A DNA stretch of 64,000 bases from assembly GCF_003600685.1 (NCBI RefSeq), contig NZ_CP032084.1, positions 5,828,001 through 5,892,000 on the forward strand, read 5' to 3'. Each line of letters opens with the position of its first letter. Positions within the stretch are counted from its first letter, which is position 1. The position numbers and the translations under genes were made by a program. This DNA comes from Achromobacter sp. B7 (GTDB taxonomy: Bacteria > Pseudomonadota > Gammaproteobacteria > Burkholderiales > Burkholderiaceae_B). This document shows, one piece after another, positions 63,941 through 64,000 of the stretch. The notes beneath the pieces are model-generated. The model was given only the letters and a program-made list of their open reading frames with translations, did no database searches and was not told the origin of the DNA.

Positions 63941-64000
63941 ATGACAAAACCCGCCTTGCATACCCAATTCGAGGGGATCGCCGCCTTGCGCGCGGCCCTC
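63941..64000 (+). CDS. gatA: Start of glutamyl-tRNA amidotransferase subunit A, cut by window edge
   Basis: ATG 63941, three bases after the gatC stop, opens MTKPALHTQFEGIAALRAAL to the window end. Only 20 residues are visible and they do not include the amidase signature, so the identification rests on the gatCAB order, which is nearly constant in bacteria. Confidence 0.85.
   Translation, partial: MTKPALHTQFEGIAALRAAL

Overview
The window is chromosomal, GC-rich DNA from a betaproteobacterium of the order Burkholderiales, most likely family Alcaligenaceae (Achromobacter or Bordetella type). The evidence is the dense GC-rich coding, a Bug-family periplasmic binding protein, a DUF4148 protein, a DUF3683-type dehydrogenase/iron-sulfur fusion, HPr kinase together with ptsN and RapZ, and a Neisseria/Bordetella-style porin. 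The genus is an inference. I found no tRNA, rRNA, insertion sequence, prophage or CRISPR array. About 63 protein genes are supported, the last one cut by the window edge, and almost all are core or common accessory functions.

Layout. 1-2.2 kb: a two-partner-secretion outer-membrane transporter (FhaC/ShlB type) whose exported partner probably lies just off the left edge. 2.2-7.5 kb: rimO, a ferritin-like protein, a LOG-family hydrolase and a run of small enzymes (NTF2-like, HAD, FMN-binding, CYTH). 7.5-10.4 kb: def-fmt, divergent from dprA. 10.4-16.4 kb: HMG-CoA lyase, an amino-acid binding protein, an aminotransferase divergent from a YggS PLP-homeostasis protein, and a Bug protein. 16.5-24.1 kb: a 1319-residue FAD/Fe-S dehydrogenase, a YqaA-like membrane protein, ilvA and a major porin. 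24.5-26.8 kb: a triplicated DUF4148 protein, a LysR regulator and apt. 26.9-34.0 kb: a complete cytochrome bd module in the order gbsR-like regulator, cydA, cydB, cydX, cydD, cydC. 34.4-41.8 kb: purT, then the LPS genes kdsD-kdsC-lptC-lptA-lptB, followed by hpf, ptsN and hprK. 41.8-47.3 kb: a MocR-type regulator, two multiheme cytochromes c, rapZ and rlpA. 47.3-52.4 kb: ogt and rsmI, divergent from yraN-diaA-dolP-tlpA, then metQ. 52.6-57.7 kb: argB, a pyrimidine 5'-nucleotidase, slmA, a DASS transporter and an Ldh_2 dehydrogenase. 57.8-64 kb: the rod-shape cluster mreB-mreC-mreD-mrdA-rodA, divergent from gatC-gatA.

Several blocks work as units. KdsD and KdsC supply Kdo for LPS that LptC, LptA and LptB help move to the outer membrane. 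CydA, CydB and CydX form the bd oxidase, and CydD/CydC export the thiols it needs for assembly. PtsN, HprK and RapZ are the remnant nitrogen-PTS signalling set. MreBCD, PBP2 and RodA build the lateral wall. Tight stop/start overlaps (ATGA, GTGA or TGATG) show translational coupling inside many of these units.

I did not find a convincing undescribed system. The items most worth a second look are at the regulatory and repeat level: a hexanucleotide tract encoding a Pro-Gln linker inside CydD; a 9-mer shared by the gbsR-like and cydA upstream regions; a perfect 17-bp palindrome between the aminotransferase and yggS genes; a possible leaderless ptsN start; the absence of rpoN between lptB and hpf; and two cytochrome genes with no dehydrogenase, inserted between hprK and rapZ.
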